Source: Cordia subcordata
Lineage: Eukaryota > Streptophyta > Magnoliopsida > Boraginales > Cordiaceae
NCBI GenBank assembly: GCA_028554755.1
Contig: JAPTOF010000020.1
Coordinates: 11,937,001 to 12,001,000, forward strand
Direction of reading: 5' to 3'
Length of the DNA: 64,000 nt
Part shown: positions 24,159-35,307 of the stretch, piece after piece
Numbering within the stretch: position 1 is the stretch's first letter
Layout of the letters: every line of letters starts with the position of its first letter
Notes under the pieces: model-generated
Told to the model about the DNA's origin: nothing
What the model saw: only the letters and a program-made list of their open reading frames with translations
Databases searched by the model: none
Translations under genes and position numbers: made by a program

Positions 24159-25364
24159 ATTTTTTTATCCTTTTTCTCTTTCGTAAATTTAAACAAATTC
24201 CAAGGATCGAATAAATTATACATGAAAATAAATGAAGTTGATCAAATAATGAAAATAATAAATACAGTTGATCAAATAATATAGAGCATAGTGTAGATTA
24301 TTTTGATTAGATATTTTAAAAATATTATATTGAATAAATTCCAAATACAATTTATCAAATGTCAATAGTAATTTTTTTATTATTTATTGTTCATTGATAT
24401 ACGTGTCTATGTTAAATACTAGGTTGTGTGCAAAGATGACAAAATTATATGCAGAAGCTGCCAACTTTTATGTAAACACAGCTTTACAAAATCAATACTG
24501 TTAAGTGTTTCATTTTCAATATGAATGGTTGACTATGTACAAAGAATAGACTAAGATTTGCTGAATTATACTGAAGAATAGACTAAGATTTGTTGAATTA
24601 TACTGATAATCCTCATAGAAGGACTACAATTATATATTGTTGACTTGTGAGTCTCAATGCATTTCTTGTTGCTAGGAGATAATTTTCTTTTTCTAATTTA
24701 GTTATGTTCGTTGAAGCATTTAATGATTTTTGGTCATTTTATGAGTGTAGAATTGATCTTCATTTGAATATATGGCATCTGGAGAGATATATAATTATAC
24801 AGTTGAGCTTAAGTCACATTATATTGGGAGAGCATATTGATGGGCAGAATGTAAAAAGTTTGACCACCAAAAAGATGTTTGCTTGTGGATTTAGGTACAT
24901 TGACACTAGAAAATGAAGAGAAATTAAAAACTAGTGTCAGATTCTCAAAAGTTAAGAACAAACATCGGTGAATTTTAATTTCAAGAAGTAACAACTTAAG
25001 TGTGATAGAGAGTATAAGGAATGTTGAGTAAGAATCAAAGGATCAGGCTCAGTACTTAAAAGGAAATGTTACTTCCATGTACAATCCATAAATTCCATCT
25101 TCTTCTCTAGAATCTCTTTTAAGGTAAATATAACTGTTATTTCCCTACACTTTCCCCATGAGTTTCATGCAATCCAAACCTTCACTCTATTGATAGTGCC
25201 ATAGCCCACCACCAGTAGACAATGATTTAGTTTAACATACTTGTGGGTTTCATCGATGTCATGATATAATATAATATTTGAGTAAAGCTAAAAATAATAA
25301 TAATTAATATCAACCAAATAATGTAAAGATACTTTTAATTACCCCTGAGTACTATTCAAAGGCT
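24159..25364. other. AT-rich intergenic DNA, no gene seen
   Basis: Contains a 31-bp direct duplication near 24545-24605 (AAGAATAGACTAAGATTTG twice). Open frames at 24704-24994 are short and not conserved-looking. Confidence 0.35.
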
Positions 25365-25784
25365 TTATGGGAGGCATCTATACTTGCAACAACGGGTTGC
25401 CATCAATCTCATCAGCTTGTACTCAACAAATTGCAATATCTTGCTTCCATCTATTTGGGTTATCGTATAGAAGTTAAGCTGTAAATTTAAAAATTAATTG
25501 CATTAATTTAGATTTCAAATTATATTTTGTATTATTATACAAATTATGCTGTAAGTTTTTTTTTAACCTTACCTTTTGCAAGTTACATTTCCTATGATTA
25601 AACCCTTTATAATGATAAATCACCTCAGGAACTAGGCCTCGATTTCGCCAAACAAACTTCAGGGCAAGGAATGGGTATCTACCTGATAAGGGACCAGAAA
25701 AGTCTACGTTGTTGGACTGAGAGATTGATAGGCCTACCCATAGTGATAAAGTGAAATGCTTCAACCGCAAATTATATCCTGCTC
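25365..25784 (-). CDS. Unidentified two-exon coding-like segment
   Basis: Exon A (25784-25573) follows an acceptor TATTTGCAG and ends at a strong donor AAAAG|GTAAGG. Exon B (25478-25365) follows AATTTACAG and runs to a TAA. Both are open and join in phase 0, giving about 107 residues including AGYNLRLKHFTLSLWVGL, GPLSGRYPFLALKFVWRN and, after the junction, LNFYTITQIDGSKILQFVEY. There is no stop across the splice. I do not recognise the family and no upstream exon was found. It may be the 3' end of a real gene, a captured fragment, or chance. Confidence 0.35.
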
Positions 25785-27905
25785 CTGCAAATACACTTTA
25801 CAAGGTGTACTTGCCTGTTTATTCAGTATCCTACAACTGTTTGTTTAGTAATCGCTTGTTTGCGATTCACACAAACCGCTTGTCTAGTGATTATTTGTTC
25901 AAGATCCCACAATCGCTTGTTCAAGACTTACAATCGCTTATTCAGCGGTGCTCCTTAAACCATGTACCTGTAAGTACATGATATAAGTTCTCATGCTTCA
26001 GCTGCCCCAGTGGTTGACATTGCCCATCAAGTGTCTGTATAAATAGAAAAACCTGTATACGCAATAGATGATAAGAAAATAGTGCTTGACTAATAAAAAA
26101 TAATCAAATGCTAAAGCTTAGTAAGTTGTTTTGTAAGGTAATAACATGTCACATATTCATCCACATTTGCTTAATCAAGCTAATAAATGTTTCTAAGTTC
26201 TTTTGGGATGCATCTGCTGATAAATCATGTTAGTCAATAATAAGTCCAACACCATTTTGAGGGTAAATCATAAAGTGAAAGGACATGAAGACATGATTAT
26301 ATGCGTATTGAGGCTACAATGCATTAGACTAATAAACATAAAGGTTCTTTGAAAAGTCTATAACAAGTGTAACAACCATTCGTGCTCTAGGAGGTGAAGT
26401 ATTCACAACTTTATCATATGCTCGATTAAGATGAAAAAGACATTAAATAGATACTTCTATTTGTTGTTCGTCATTAGTGCAATGCGTTGTTATGGCCATT
26501 CTTCTTCTTATTTGGCACATTTTTTGAATCCTACTTCTACAACTGACAGAGAAGAAAATATTGTTGGCATTTGGGTTTATATCAAATGATAAGTGAATGG
26601 CAAATTGAATATTTAAGTTAGACAATATAATTTTTGGAAGAAAATTATAATTAAATTTAACTCCAAATTATGAAAATTTTTCAATAGGTGTATCCCTTCA
26701 TAAGTGGTCGTGGCTAGTCAGAAGAGGTCTCACACCTTTTCCAAACAAGGACTTCAAACTCTATAAATACTTTGGGGTTTTAGCATCATTTTGAATTGAA
26801 AACATTTCTAAAAGTTTTCATATCATATTTTCATATAGAAAAGTTTAGTATTATTTGGTCCGTTATGTCTGAACAATTTGGAGTTCTACTACTATCAGAT
26901 GAAGACCATTGTATCTTGGAAGACTTGAGCCGTTAAAATGTAAGCACCAAGTCTTAAGGAGACTGGATTTAATTTAAGCCTCGATCTCATTGCATTGCAT
27001 CTATATTTACTTATATTGTGAACCTAAGTAAGTTATATTTTTGAAAGTTATTGATGGCATATTTAATATATTTTGAGATATTAGACAAATTATATACATA
27101 TTCTCCAACAATCTTAATAACTTGCTTTATGATTTTGTATGATTTGTGTGTTGTCCATATGATTTTGGAATTTCTTTTATGAGGAATTATTCATGTGCGC
27201 ATTTAGAGATAGTATTGATTCTTTCTTTTAATTGTTTTACCACGTTTCAAATTAAAGTGAATGCTTGTTTAGACTTGTGACTTTGTATATTATGCTCACA
27301 CGGTTGATATATGCTTATTTTATTGTTCTATATTGTGCCTAAAAGGATTTTCATGAGAATATATATATCTCTTCTTTATAAGGTATCATGCGGTAGGTCT
27401 TTAGTAATGTATGATTGAATGAAAATCCATTAGTATATTCTTACTTTGGTATTGATTCCCAATAGTTTCACACGATTTGAACATAATTTGATGGAGATAT
27501 GTTTTTCAAGTTTTAGCCTATTTTGAATTGCATGTTAAAGGAAAAGAAAAAGGAAAAAAATGGGTCAAATGTTGTCTGTTTTTGTTCTTGGCAGTTTAAA
27601 AAAAAACTAGAAGAATTACAATACTAGCTTTGAACTTGCGTAAATGAGTAACCATCAGAGTGAATTGATGATGTTGGCATGGCTTTTTAGGTGCAGCTTT
27701 TGGTTGATTTTTTTAGAAAAGGGCAAAAGAATAGAATGTGACAGCATTTTGAGAATATGTATGTTCTATATTTCCAAGTGGATTTTCACAAGTATTGCAT
27801 CTTATGTGTCATATATGCACATATGTGCATGGTTTTAATGTAGTGTCTTCCAATGGATTTTTTCAATGGACTTTTTGTGTTTGTGAGATAAGATCAAAAC
27901 CCATT
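25785..27905. other. Intergenic DNA with an LTR-like promoter zone
   Basis: Has four degenerate copies of AATCGCTTGTTC between 25846 and 25945. CTCTATAAATAC at about 26760 followed by a leader-like stretch resembles a retroelement promoter, but no paired LTR or primer site was found. No gene is identified. Confidence 0.3.
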
Positions 27906-28001
27906 GATATATATGTATATATATATATATATATACACACATATATATATACATATATATATGTATATATGTATATATGTATATATATATATATATATTC
28001 T
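27906..28001. repeat. (TA)n / TATG-rich microsatellite
   Basis: Alternating TA with CA and TG interruptions. The small open frames here are simple-sequence artefacts. Confidence 0.85.
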
Positions 28002-28542
28002 TATCAAATTTATGAATTCATTCATCAAAATCTTAGTCAATTGGATACAAATTGTAGGAGATATAAATATTTTGTTTGTTATATGAATTCCTGCATTAAT
28101 GCAAGTGAGTCTGTCTCCCTTACTAATTGGCTTATTTGGGGAAAAAATTTAAAAATTTGTAACTCCTCTTTTTGACATCCTAGTGACTCTTGATGATTAC
28201 TTCTGTAAGTGGCTGCATAATATCACAAAAATATCTATTTTGTCTTTAGGCACAGCTTTTCAATTCAAATGTGTCAGCAATGCAAATCTTGGCATGCCTT
28301 TGATGTCTACACACGACATGCATTCCTCTTATGAAATTTTGATGGTTTGGCTTTTAGAAGCCATATGTGATATATCTCGGTATATTTATGTCATAAGGTG
28401 TTTGCTAATGAAAATCCATTATACATGTTTTCACATTGTAGTGAGTAATTTCTGGATTCATTAGTCCACAAATCTTGTGTAAGTTGGATTAGATTTGAAA
28501 ACATATATGTATTTGGATTAAAAAAAAACAATTGTGGTATGA
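28002..28542. other. Left flank of the 5S array, no gene seen
   Basis: AT-rich, with no similarity to the retroelement on the other side of the array. It ends in an A-run and ATTGTG (28531-28536). The same hexamer follows the array at 31711-31716. Confidence 0.4.
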
Positions 28543-28800
28543 TAACGGCCTTGTTTGGCCTCCGGAACGGGGGCCCAGAGTGGCGAGCCAAGCTGCCCCC
28601 GCAGACGAGCACGTCGCGGGCTTTCCGCGCACATGCTGCTCGCCGTTTCTCGACATACGGTTCGAAAGTTACGGCTTCCGGAGCCCGGGGCAGGACCGCC
28701 GCGCTGACCCCGCCAACCGGGGGTCCCGCGGGCGTGCGCGTATGACGAGGGGGAAAAAGAAACTGAAAACAACGCAAATGAAAACGGACCGGAGAACAAA

Positions 28801-28920
28801 AGGGGTGCAACACGAGGACTTCCCAGGGGGTCACCCATCCTAGTACTACTCTCGCCCAAGCACGCTTAACTTCGGAGTTCTGATGGGATCCGGTGCATTA
28901 GTGCTGGTGTGATCGCACCC
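28801..28920 (-). rRNA. 5S rRNA copy 1
   Basis: 120 bp matching the plant 5S consensus, from GGGTGCGATCACACCAGCAC to GTTGCACCCCT. Box A (AGTTAAGCGTGCTTGG) and box C (GATGGGTGACCCCCTGGG) are intact. The base at -1 is C. No TATATA-like box is seen near -28. A TTTT run follows the 3' end. Confidence 0.95.
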
Positions 28921-29336
28921 GCCATGCACTCGCCGCCTGCCCTGTTCAGCCCAACTCCGAGACCGCGTGCCTCGCCCGAGGGATGCGTTGTCCGTGCCGC
29001 TCCGACCGCCGCGCTTTCGGGTCGGGCTCGCAGCCGCTTGCGCTTCGCCAAGCGGCCAGCGACGGCGACGCCGCCGGCGAAACGGTCGAGTGATGGAAAA
29101 AGGTGTCGACGGTGGAAACGGCCTTGTTTGGCCCGGGCGAGGCCGACAGGTTACGCAGCGCCGCAGACGAGCACTTCGCGGGCTTTCCGCGCACATGCTG
29201 CCCGCCGTTACTCGCCATACGGTTCGAAATTTACGGCCGAGCCGGCAGATCACGATCGACCCGCCAATCGGGTCCAGCGCGCGGATGACGAGGAAAAAGC
29301 GACAACAACGCAAATGAAAACAGAACGGAGAAGGAA

Positions 29337-29456
29337 AGGGGTGCAACACGAGGACTTCCCAGGGGGTCACCCATCCTAGTACTTCTCTCGCCCAAGCACG
29401 CTTAACTTCGGAGTTCTGATGGGATCCGGTGCATTAGAGATGGTGTGATCGCACCC
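29337..29456 (-). rRNA. 5S rRNA copy 2 (variant)
   Basis: 120 bp. In gene orientation it has ACCATCTCTAATGC where the others have ACCAGCACTAATGC, and GAGAGAAGTACTAGG for GAGAGTAGTACTAGG. Only TTT follows the 3' end before CC, shorter than the usual four-T terminator. Confidence 0.9.
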
Positions 29457-29882
29457 GCCCTGTACTCGCCGCCTGCCCTGTTCAGCCCAACTCCGAGACC
29501 GCGTGCCTCGCCCGAGGGATGCGTTGTCCGTGCCGCTCCGACCGCCGCGCTTTCGGGTCGGGCTCGCAGCCGCCGGCCTTGCGCTCCGCCCAAGACGGCC
29601 CGCGACGGCGACGCCGCCGGCCGGAACGGCCGGTGATGGACAAAAGTGGCGACGGTGGAAAACGGCCTTGTTTGGCCCCGAGCGGGGCGATTGGCAAGCC
29701 ACGCTCGCAGACGAGCACCGCGGGCTTTCGCGCACATCTTTGCCGCCGTTTCGCCATACGGTTCGAAGTTACGGCCGAGCGGCAGACGGCCGCCGACCCG
29801 CCAATCGGGTCACGCGCGCGCGTATGACGAGGGGGAAAAAGAAACTGAAAACAACGCAAATGAAAACGGACCGGAGAACAAA

Positions 29883-30001
29883 AGGGGTGCAACACGAGGA
29901 CTTCCCAGGGGGTCACCATCCTAGTACTACTCTCGCCCAAGCACGCTTAACTTCGGAGTTCTGATGGGATCCGGTGCATTAGTGCTGGTGTGATCGCACC
30001 C
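29883..30001 (-). rRNA. 5S rRNA copy 3 (1-base deletion)
   Basis: 119 bp. One G is missing in the box C region (GGATGGTGACC for GGATGGGTGACC), which may weaken TFIIIA binding. The 3' end is followed by TTTT. Confidence 0.92.
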
Positions 30002-30441
30002 GCCATGCACTCGCCGCCTGCCCTGTTCAGCCCAACTCCGAGACCGCGTGCCTCGCCCGAGGGATGCGTTGTCGTCGCTCCGCCCGATCGCTTCGGTCGG
30101 GCTCGCGCCGCTTTGCGCCGCCAAGGCGTCCCGCGACGGCGACGCCGCCGGCCCGGGAACGGTCGAGCTGATGGAAAAAAGTGGCCCGAACGGTGGGAAA
30201 ACGGCCTTGTTTGGCCCCCGGAACGGGGGCCCAGATTGGCAAGCCACGCTGCCCCCGCAGACGAGCACTTCGCGGGCTTTCCGCGCACATGCTGCCCGCC
30301 GTTTCTCGCCATACGGTTCGAAAGTTACGGCCGAGTTCGGCAGACGCCCGACCCGCCGACGGGGTCCAGCAGCGCCGCACGGATGACGAGGGGGAAAAAG
30401 AAACTGACAACAACGCAAATGAAAACGGAACGGAGAAGGAA

Positions 30442-30561
30442 AGGGGTGCAACGCGAGGACTTCCCAGGGGGTCACCCATCCTAGTACGACTCTCGCCCAA
30501 GCACGCTTAACTTCGGAGTTCGGATGGGATCCGGTGAATTAGTGCTGGTGTGATCGCACCC
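30442..30561 (-). rRNA. 5S rRNA copy 4 (variant)
   Basis: 120 bp with four substitutions: AATTCACCGG for AATGCACCGG, CATCCGAACTCC for CATCAGAACTCC, GAGTCGTACTAGG for GAGTAGTACTAGG, and CTCGCGTTGC for CTCGTGTTGC. The 3' flank has only TTT. Confidence 0.9.
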
Positions 30562-31012
30562 GCCATGTACTCGCCGCCTGCCCTGTTCAGCCCAACTCCG
30601 AGACCGCGTGCCTCGCCCGAGGGATGCGTTGTCCGTGCCGCCCGATCGCGCTTTGGGTCGGGCTCGCCGCCGCGCGCCGCCTTGCGCCGCGCGACGCGTC
30701 GCCGCCGGCCCAGGAACGGTCGAGCTGATGGAAAATGTGGCCCGAACGGTGGGAAAACGGCCTTGTTTGGCCTCCGGAACGGGGGCCCAGAGTGGCAAGC
30801 CACGCTGCCCCCGCAGACGAGCACTTCGCGGGCTTTCCGCGCACATGCTGCCCGCCGTTTCTCGCCATACGGTTCGAAAGTTACGGCTTCCGGAGCCCGG
30901 GGCAGGACCGCCGCGCTGACCCCGCCAACCGGGGGTCCCGCGGGCGCGCGCGGATGACGAGGGGGAAAAAGAAACTGACAACAACGCAAATGAAAACGGA
31001 ACGGAGAAGGAA

Positions 31013-31132
31013 AGGGGTGCAACACGAGGACTTCCCAGGGGGTCACCCATCCTAGTACTACTCTCGCCCAAGCACGCTTAACTTCGGAGTTCTGATGGGA
31101 TCCGGTGCATTAGTGCTGGTGTGATCGCACCC
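31013..31132 (-). rRNA. 5S rRNA copy 5
   Basis: 120 bp, identical to copy 1 across the gene as far as read. The 3' flank has TTT then CC. Confidence 0.95.
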
Positions 31133-31601
31133 GCCATGCACTCGCCGCCTGCCCTGTTCAGCCCAACTCCGAGACCGCGTGCCTCGCCCGAGGGATGCGT
31201 TGTCCGTGCCGCTCCGACCGCCGCGCTTTCGGGTCGGGCTTGCAGCGGCCGGCCTTGCGCTCCGCCCAAGGCGGCCCGCGACGGCGACGCCGCCGGCCCG
31301 GGAACGGTCGAGCTGATGGAAAAAAGTGGCCCGAACGGTGGGAAAACGGCCTTGTTTGGCCTCCGGAACGGGGGCCCAGAGTGGCAAGCCAAGCTGCCCC
31401 CGCAGACGAGCACGTCGCGGGCTTTCCGCGCACATGCTGCCCGCCGTTTCTCGACATACGGTTCGAAAGTTACGGCTTCCGGAGCCCGGGGCAGGACCGC
31501 CGCGCTGACCCCGCCAACCGGGGGTCCCGCGGGCGTGCGCGTATGACGAGGGGGAAAAAGAAACTGAAAACAACGCAAATGAAAACGGACCGGAGAACAA
31601 A

Positions 31602-31710
31602 AGGGGTGCAACACGAGGACTTCCCAGGGGGTCACCCATCCTAGTACTACTCTCGCCCAAGCACGCTTAACTTCGGAGTTCTGATGGGATCCGGTGCATT
31701 AGTGCTGGTG
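31602..31710 (-). rRNA. 5S rRNA copy 6, 5'-truncated
   Basis: 109 bp. The first 11 bases (GGGTGCGATCA) are replaced by retroelement gag sequence. The rest, including the internal promoter boxes, matches consensus and TTTT follows the 3' end. Transcription start context is lost, though internal promoter elements remain. Confidence 0.9.
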
Positions 31711-31803
31711 ATTGTGTTCTAAGTTCCTAAGATGATGGTGAATTCTCTGTGTTTCAAGATTAAAAGGAACTAAGTTAGGTCTAAGTGATCGTCTACCAAG
31801 CAT
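31711..31803 (-). pseudogene. Athila-like gag N-terminus, cut by the 5S array
   Basis: An ATG at 31803 opens 31 codons beginning MLGRRSLRPNLVPFNLETQR, the typical N-terminus of plant Athila/Ty3-gypsy Gag (RRSLRPNLVPF(D/N)). The frame stays open until 31711, where the sequence switches to the 5S gene. The rest of gag, pol and the 3' LTR are absent on the other side of the array. The leader from the primer site to the ATG (31804-32088) is AT-rich and non-coding. Confidence 0.75.
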
Positions 31804-32088
31804 GCACAAAAAGAAACAAAATCTCCTTCAAACTCTTCAGCCCCCGAAACTGCAATTTCAACCTAAATCTACAGCACAGAAACCACAAGTCCTAAAAACT
31901 ACAAAAGAAAAATAACACTAAATAGAAACGCTAAATCAAACAAAACACAATGTAAGAACAAAATAAAAATGATCACGGAAATAAAAAAAAAAGAACAACG
32001 AAAACTAAGACTAATACTAGAACAATAACAGAAATACCAAAGCACGTAACCAACTAGAACACACAAATCAAAGAAACCAACTGTGTCT

Positions 32089-32105
32089 CCCCGGTATCGG
32101 CGCCA
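32089..32105 (-). other. Primer-binding site, tRNA-Asp type
   Basis: The minus strand reads TGGCGCCGATACCGGGG, which matches the tRNA-Asp-complementary site TGGCGCCGTTGCCGGGG of Athila elements at all but two positions. It lies 10 bases inside the LTR end. Confidence 0.85.
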
Positions 32106-32115
32106 AAAAACTTTA

Positions 32116-33491
32116 TGATGTTTTAAAAACCCGCAAGTGCACGGATCAAAAATAGTGTAGTGTATGCAAGAGTACGGGTATCATCTCCTTAGGGGGGGCT
32201 CTAACCATGGTTTCCAAGTCCTAAGTTAACTACATGTCGAAACAAAATTATTTTTTTGAGATTTTCTGAATTTTGAATTGAAGGGAACTCTAAATTAAAA
32301 ACGAAATTAAACTACCTAAACTAATGTGTGCAATAAAAAGACAACCAACTAGCAAGGGAGTGATTAAATCAATAGAGACAGACTAGGGTGAGTACTACTC
32401 CATCATGGGGTCGGGATTTTATTCTTTCTTTGAATATTTTGATGGCTTTGATAGCTTCTTTTAGATGTCCAAACTCACTAACTGTATTATCCCTAATTCT
32501 CGGTGCAATTCTATCCCTAAGCGGATCTTCCTTAGAGCATAGCCTTGTCCTTATTAAATAGGGTTTTAGGGCTTAGTTGGCTAAGACTTTTAGATCGACG
32601 TGATTAATACACTAACCTAGGGTTTAAACCATTAACTGTGTTTCAAGCTAAGGCCTAATCCACCTAAGTTCAACCAAGTGTAATGGGTGACCTATTAATT
32701 TTATTTCACCCTAAAGAGCACATATTAAACCTAATTATAAAATCAAGCACAATTAATCAACACCGTATAAGGGGATACGAAAAATTAAGAGCTTAAAAAT
32801 ACACGTTTCTTCATTAAGGCAATTAATCAAACACATAGACATGCCCAACAATCACCATTAAAACAATAAAAATCAAACATGTATTTAAAACATCAAAATA
32901 TCCCAAGACAAGTTTAACAATCCTTAACCCATAATAGAAATAGTAATCAACCCTAGAATAAATTTAGCTCAACATGTTAAAAGACAGTGCCAAACTGAAA
33001 TTTAATATCATAAAAATCAATTCCATGTCCAACAAATTAAATATCAAGTTTAGAGCCTCTTCCCGTTTCAATTCCACGCAAATCCGTCTTCTTCTCCAAG
33101 ATTTTTCTCCAATAATTGCTCCAAATTAATCCCAAAAATCCTGCATAAATAAGCACACAAATAGTGTATTTATAAAGCCTAATTAGTAGAAAGTAAACTC
33201 AAAGAAAAGAACAAGCAAAATCTCTTGTTTCTGCAGGTTTTTGGACTAATTTCTGCAATTTTTCCTGTAGAAAGACTTGCTGGAATTTGCCTCTTTTTAC
33301 CCCCAAATCAACCCTAAAAATTCCCCGTTTGTGTGTGAATGTGTGAGAGTATGTATGTGAGATTATGTGTGTATTTGGTGCCGAAAAAAGGGGCGAAAAT
33401 AGGAAAAATTTGGGCTGATGCGGCGCTTCTCTTTTTTTTCGTTCTTGGCTGCTCTCTTTTTTTTTTTTCCTCCCTCCACTTGTTAATGAGT

Positions 33492-33532
<41 letters not shown>

Positions 33533-34007
33533 GTTTTTGTGCCCTAAAGAAAGAAAAGAAAAAGGAAAAGGAAAAGTAAGGTTCAGGTCATTAGTTAATA
33601 TAATATATAATATATATCCATTAGCTTGTGTATTATGTACGTACATATATAATATTCTAACTATGGCTTAAAACCCTAGAGCTTAATTAATTATGTCCTA
33701 AACTAATTTCGTGAACTCTAATTTAACTAACTAAAATTCCTAGAATCCTAATTCTAGTTATTTAATATCTTAATTCTAATCTACCCGAGCTAACTTATAA
33801 ATTTAATTTCCTAATTCCTAATTAATCAAAATTATTATATAAAAAATGAAAATAGAATAGAAAACGCATAAAATGATACACCACACATAAACACTCAATG
33901 AGACCCAATAATCACTCAGAAACTCGAAATAGACAAAATTAGCACCAAAACACGCACTCAAACACCCTCAAAATCATGCAATTTACACTTCAAAAACACA
34001 CACATCA
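32116..34007 (-). mobile_element. 5' LTR of an Athila-like Ty3/gypsy element
   Basis: An 1892-bp LTR with TGATG at the right end (minus-strand 5') and CATCA at 32116-32120 as read on the minus strand. It shares the layout of the two solo LTRs (CCCGCAAGTGCACGGATC block at 32130, CCTAATTCTCGGTGCAAT block), but is diverged. TATA is at 33167-33174 on the minus strand (TATAAATA). A (TA)n run at 33493-33531 is included. Transcription from it would run through the gag start into the 5S genes in their sense direction. Confidence 0.8.
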
Positions 34008-34419
34008 ATGCATTTAAAAGAATATTTATTTATGTTTGAATTATTGAGTTTGAGTTACTATTCTTGTTATTTGAGTTATACTTTCTAGATACGATGAATA
34101 ATAACCAATGAAGTGTCACGGTAGGGTGATTTTCTCATCAATGACTTGCTATTAATGTTTGATATAAATTTCTTATATTAACTCATATATTGAAATAAAT
34201 TGAAGGACTACATCTTGAGAACAAAATTTTAATTATTGTAAAACATATCAATATGTAGTATCTATAGTAAATATTAGAAATGCATGTATATATGTTGAAA
34301 AATAATGAAGAACCTAACAGTTAAATACTTGGACATACGTGGTGCACTTGTAGAAATTCAAAAGGATATTAAAAATATATTAACTTAAGAGGGTTTGAGA
34401 GAGGGAAAATAGAATACAA
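34008..34419. other. AT-rich DNA between LTR and Helitron
   Basis: No gene and no copy of the LTR. The host-side duplication of the LTR element cannot be tested because its other end is lost. Confidence 0.4.
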
Positions 34420-34529
34420 CTAGCATTATCTATCTTGTGCTTCGCACGAGTTAATTTATTTTTAATAACAAATGTTAAATTTTTATGAGATTTATTTTTA
34501 ATTAAAGACAACAAATTATTGTATATATG

Positions 34530-34561
<32 letters not shown>

Positions 34562-35307
34562 GATGTATATACATAAATAAAACTTGTGTGAATAACATGA
34601 TAATTATGAATAAACTACAATTAAAATAACCAATTGAATACACAAGTAATATAGATTATTTAAACAAAATAAAATGAATTGCAAGAAATTAAAAGAAATA
34701 TTTATAAGAAAGAAAGTCAGAAAATATTAGATATAAAATAGGATTAAGGTTTGAGTCGGATTCAATCTCTTTAAGATTTTAATGCGTTGCTACAATGTTG
34801 ACAGCTTCTAGCACAAACCTCCTAGGAGGTAGTGATTTACCTTTTGTGAATACATCACTCAAATCATAAAAGTCAATGATAAGAATGGTATTAAAACTCT
34901 CCCAACTATGCAAACTTATAGACTATGAGAAATACTATATATTCATTCTTTTTTGTATGTCTTGAAGTTTTGACAATGCAACTATTTATAGATAGAAGAA
35001 TTGTCATGGCATAAAGTTTATCATAAATGAGGCATTACAAGGGTCTCAAAACCCCTTTACATTAACTTTATGGCTTAAAAGTCACTTCAAAGATGACACT
35101 CCAAGGGTTTCAAAACTCATATGCATTAACCTCCATGACAAACATAGTGGGAAGATCAAAGATCTTCTAAATGAATAAAGTTAAAATTGTTATTAATTAA
35201 ATTTATAATATTAATAACAAATTTGAGCTGAGTTGTCAAACAAATGAGAGTTGATGTGGCACACTTCTTTGAGCTACAATACATACAAATTTAAACTAGA
35301 TACTAGA
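34420..35307 (-). mobile_element. Non-autonomous Helitron, 888 bp
   Basis: On the minus strand it starts A|TCTAGTATCTAG and ends with the hairpin CTCGTGC-GAA-GCACAAG, 10 bases, then CTAG|T. Insertion between A and T fits the Helitron rule exactly. A (TA)n/(TG)n run is at 34525-34562. No coding sequence is seen. Confidence 0.6.

Larger units (their letters stand above)
28543..31710 (-). repeat. Tandem 5S rDNA array, six copies
   Basis: Six minus-strand 5S genes with GC-rich spacers inside AT-rich DNA. Gene-to-gene distances are 536, 546, 559, 571 and 589 bp from left to right. The array starts inside a spacer and ends inside the sixth gene. The first and last partial units (28543-28860 and 31345-31661) are almost identical, whereas the inner spacers differ by many indels. 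Many long open frames on both strands here are artefacts of GC-rich repeat DNA. Confidence 0.95.

Noticed and set aside
26700..27100. Possible endogenous pararetrovirus or LTR promoter
   Set aside because: A TATA box and leader-like stretch are present, but no coding domain, primer site or repeat partner supports either.
27795..28175. 126-codon ORF with Tyr-Ile repeats
   Set aside because: A translated TA/CA microsatellite.
28518..31660. Many long open frames (up to 200 codons) on both strands
   Set aside because: They lie in GC-rich 5S rDNA repeats, repeat from unit to unit and cross the rRNA genes. GC-rich DNA has few stops, so these are artefacts.
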